Part shown: positions 5,831 through 6,518 of the stretch, in pieces
Position numbering within the stretch: position 1 is the stretch's first letter
Layout: each line of letters starts with the position of its first letter
From: a candidate division Zixibacteria bacterium DG_27
Lineage (GTDB): Bacteria; Zixibacteria; MSB-5A5; DG-27
Length of the DNA stretch: 6,518 bases
Assembly: GCA_001302725.1 (NCBI GenBank)
Contig: LIZU01000073.1
Coordinates: 1-6,518, forward strand
Direction of reading: 5' to 3'
The notes under the pieces: model-generated
Told to the model about the DNA's origin: nothing
The model's database searches: none
Seen by the model: only the letters and a program-made list of their open reading frames with translations
Made by a program: the position numbers and the translations under genes

Positions 5831-6518
5831 ATGACTACTATCTTAGAAACTGTCAGCTCTCCCCAGGATATTAAGAAGCTAACTCTCGCGCAACTGAAGC
5901 AGTTAGCCTCGGAGGTGAGGGAGAGGATACTCACGGTGGTATCCAAAAACGGGGGTCACCTGGCCTCCAATCTCGGAGCGGTGGAGTTGACCCTGGCACT
6001 TCACCTAATTTACGATTCGCCTAAGGATAAGATAGTCTTCGACGTCAGCCACCAGAGTTACACTCACAAGCTGTTGACTGGGCGCGGCTCTGAGTTCGAT
6101 ACCCTGCGCCTGCATCGGGGGATCTCTGGCTTTACCAGGAGACAGGAATCTCCCCACGACCCCTTTGGGGCCGGGCACGCCAGCACCTCCATCTCGGCGG
6201 CCTTGGGTTTGGCGTCCGCCCGCGACCAGCAGGGTGAGGATTACGACGTCGTCGCCGTGATCGGGGACGGTGCTTTGACCGGAGGTCTGGCGTTCGAGGG
6301 TCTCAACAATGCTGGAACTTCTGGCAAAGATCTCCTCGTGATTTTGAACGACAACTCCATGTCCATCTCCAAGAATGTGGGAGCCTTCTCGAAATATCTC
6401 ACCGACCTGCTGACCGACCAGACCTACAACAAATTGAAAGCGGAGGTGTGGAAGCTGACCGGGAAATTGAAGCAGGCAAGCAGAATTCGCTCTGCAGTTC
6501 AAAGCTTGGAGGAGAGCG
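5831..6518 (+). CDS. dxs: 1-deoxy-D-xylulose-5-phosphate synthase DXS, N-terminal part (runs off right edge)
   Basis: DXS is a thiamine-diphosphate enzyme that condenses pyruvate with glyceraldehyde 3-phosphate, the first step of the MEP isoprenoid pathway, also feeding thiamine and pyridoxal synthesis. The frame from the ATG at 5831 is open to the window end: 229 residues, about a third of the usual 620-640. It contains GGHLASNLGAVELTLALH (41-58, with catalytic His43), DVSHQSYTHKLLTGR (71-85), GISGFTRR (97-104), GAGHASTSISAALG (113-126) and the thiamine-diphosphate motif GDGALTGG (145-152) followed by NN (159-160) and NDNSMSIS (173-180). Most DXS proteins read VGHQAYPHK where this one reads VSHQSYTHK; a similar VSHQSY form occurs in some DXS-like proteins of Firmicutes. 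No Shine-Dalgarno site precedes the ATG (AACCCAACCAGAAA). It starts 13 nt after xseB, so it is likely in the same operon. Confidence 0.95.
   Translation, partial: MTTILETVSSPQDIKKLTLAQLKQLASEVRERILTVVSKNGGHLASNLGAVELTLALHLIYDSPKDKIVFDVSHQSYTHKLLTGRGSEFDTLRLHRGISGFTRRQESPHDPFGAGHASTSISAALGLASARDQQGEDYDVVAVIGDGALTGGLAFEGLNNAGTSGKDLLVILNDNSMSISKNVGAFSKYLTDLLTDQTYNKLKAEVWKLTGKLKQASRIRSAVQSLEES

Noticed and set aside
1..6518. An undescribed defence, mobile or RNA-based system
   Set aside because: Every coding region is assignable to a known housekeeping family. No repeats, arrays, integrase, transposase or structured RNA was seen, and the only long non-coding stretch (2109-2405) is explained mostly by promoters and an adapter remnant.

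Overview
The window looks like chromosomal DNA of a Gram-negative (diderm) bacterium, probably from a metagenome assembly. Two adjacent genes encode lipoproteins with SurA/PpiC-type chaperone architecture, which fits outer-membrane biogenesis. The rest is housekeeping metabolism: phospholipid precursor synthesis, glycolysis, exonuclease VII and the non-mevalonate isoprenoid pathway. Base composition looks moderate and even across the window, and no mobile element, tRNA, rRNA or CRISPR array is visible. A little-studied candidate phylum is possible, but the sequence does not settle the taxonomy.

Left part (1-2108, minus strand): a two-gene operon read right to left. The first gene is a 564-residue lipoprotein with two parvulin (PpiC) domains, only the first of which keeps its active-site residues. 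It is followed after 14 nt by the start of a second SurA-like lipoprotein that runs off the left edge. Both have clear Shine-Dalgarno sites, and a sigma70-like promoter lies before the first.

Middle (2109-2405): a divergent intergenic region. It holds a candidate promoter in each direction and a 16-nt exact match to the 3' end of the Illumina TruSeq adapter (2222-2237). The left and right halves may therefore have been joined artificially.

Right part (2406-6518, plus strand): plsY, pyk, gpsA, xseB and the N-terminal third of dxs, all in one direction with short gaps. GpsA makes sn-glycerol 3-phosphate and PlsY acylates it, the first steps of membrane lipid synthesis. Pyruvate kinase makes pyruvate, which DXS condenses with glyceraldehyde 3-phosphate to start isoprenoid synthesis. 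XseB is the small subunit of exonuclease VII. Pyk has a good Shine-Dalgarno site, but plsY, gpsA, xseB and dxs do not.

I found no convincing new biological system. The points most worth a second look are the adapter remnant, the degenerate second parvulin domain, the possible leaderless start of plsY, and the K+-independent signature in pyruvate kinase.
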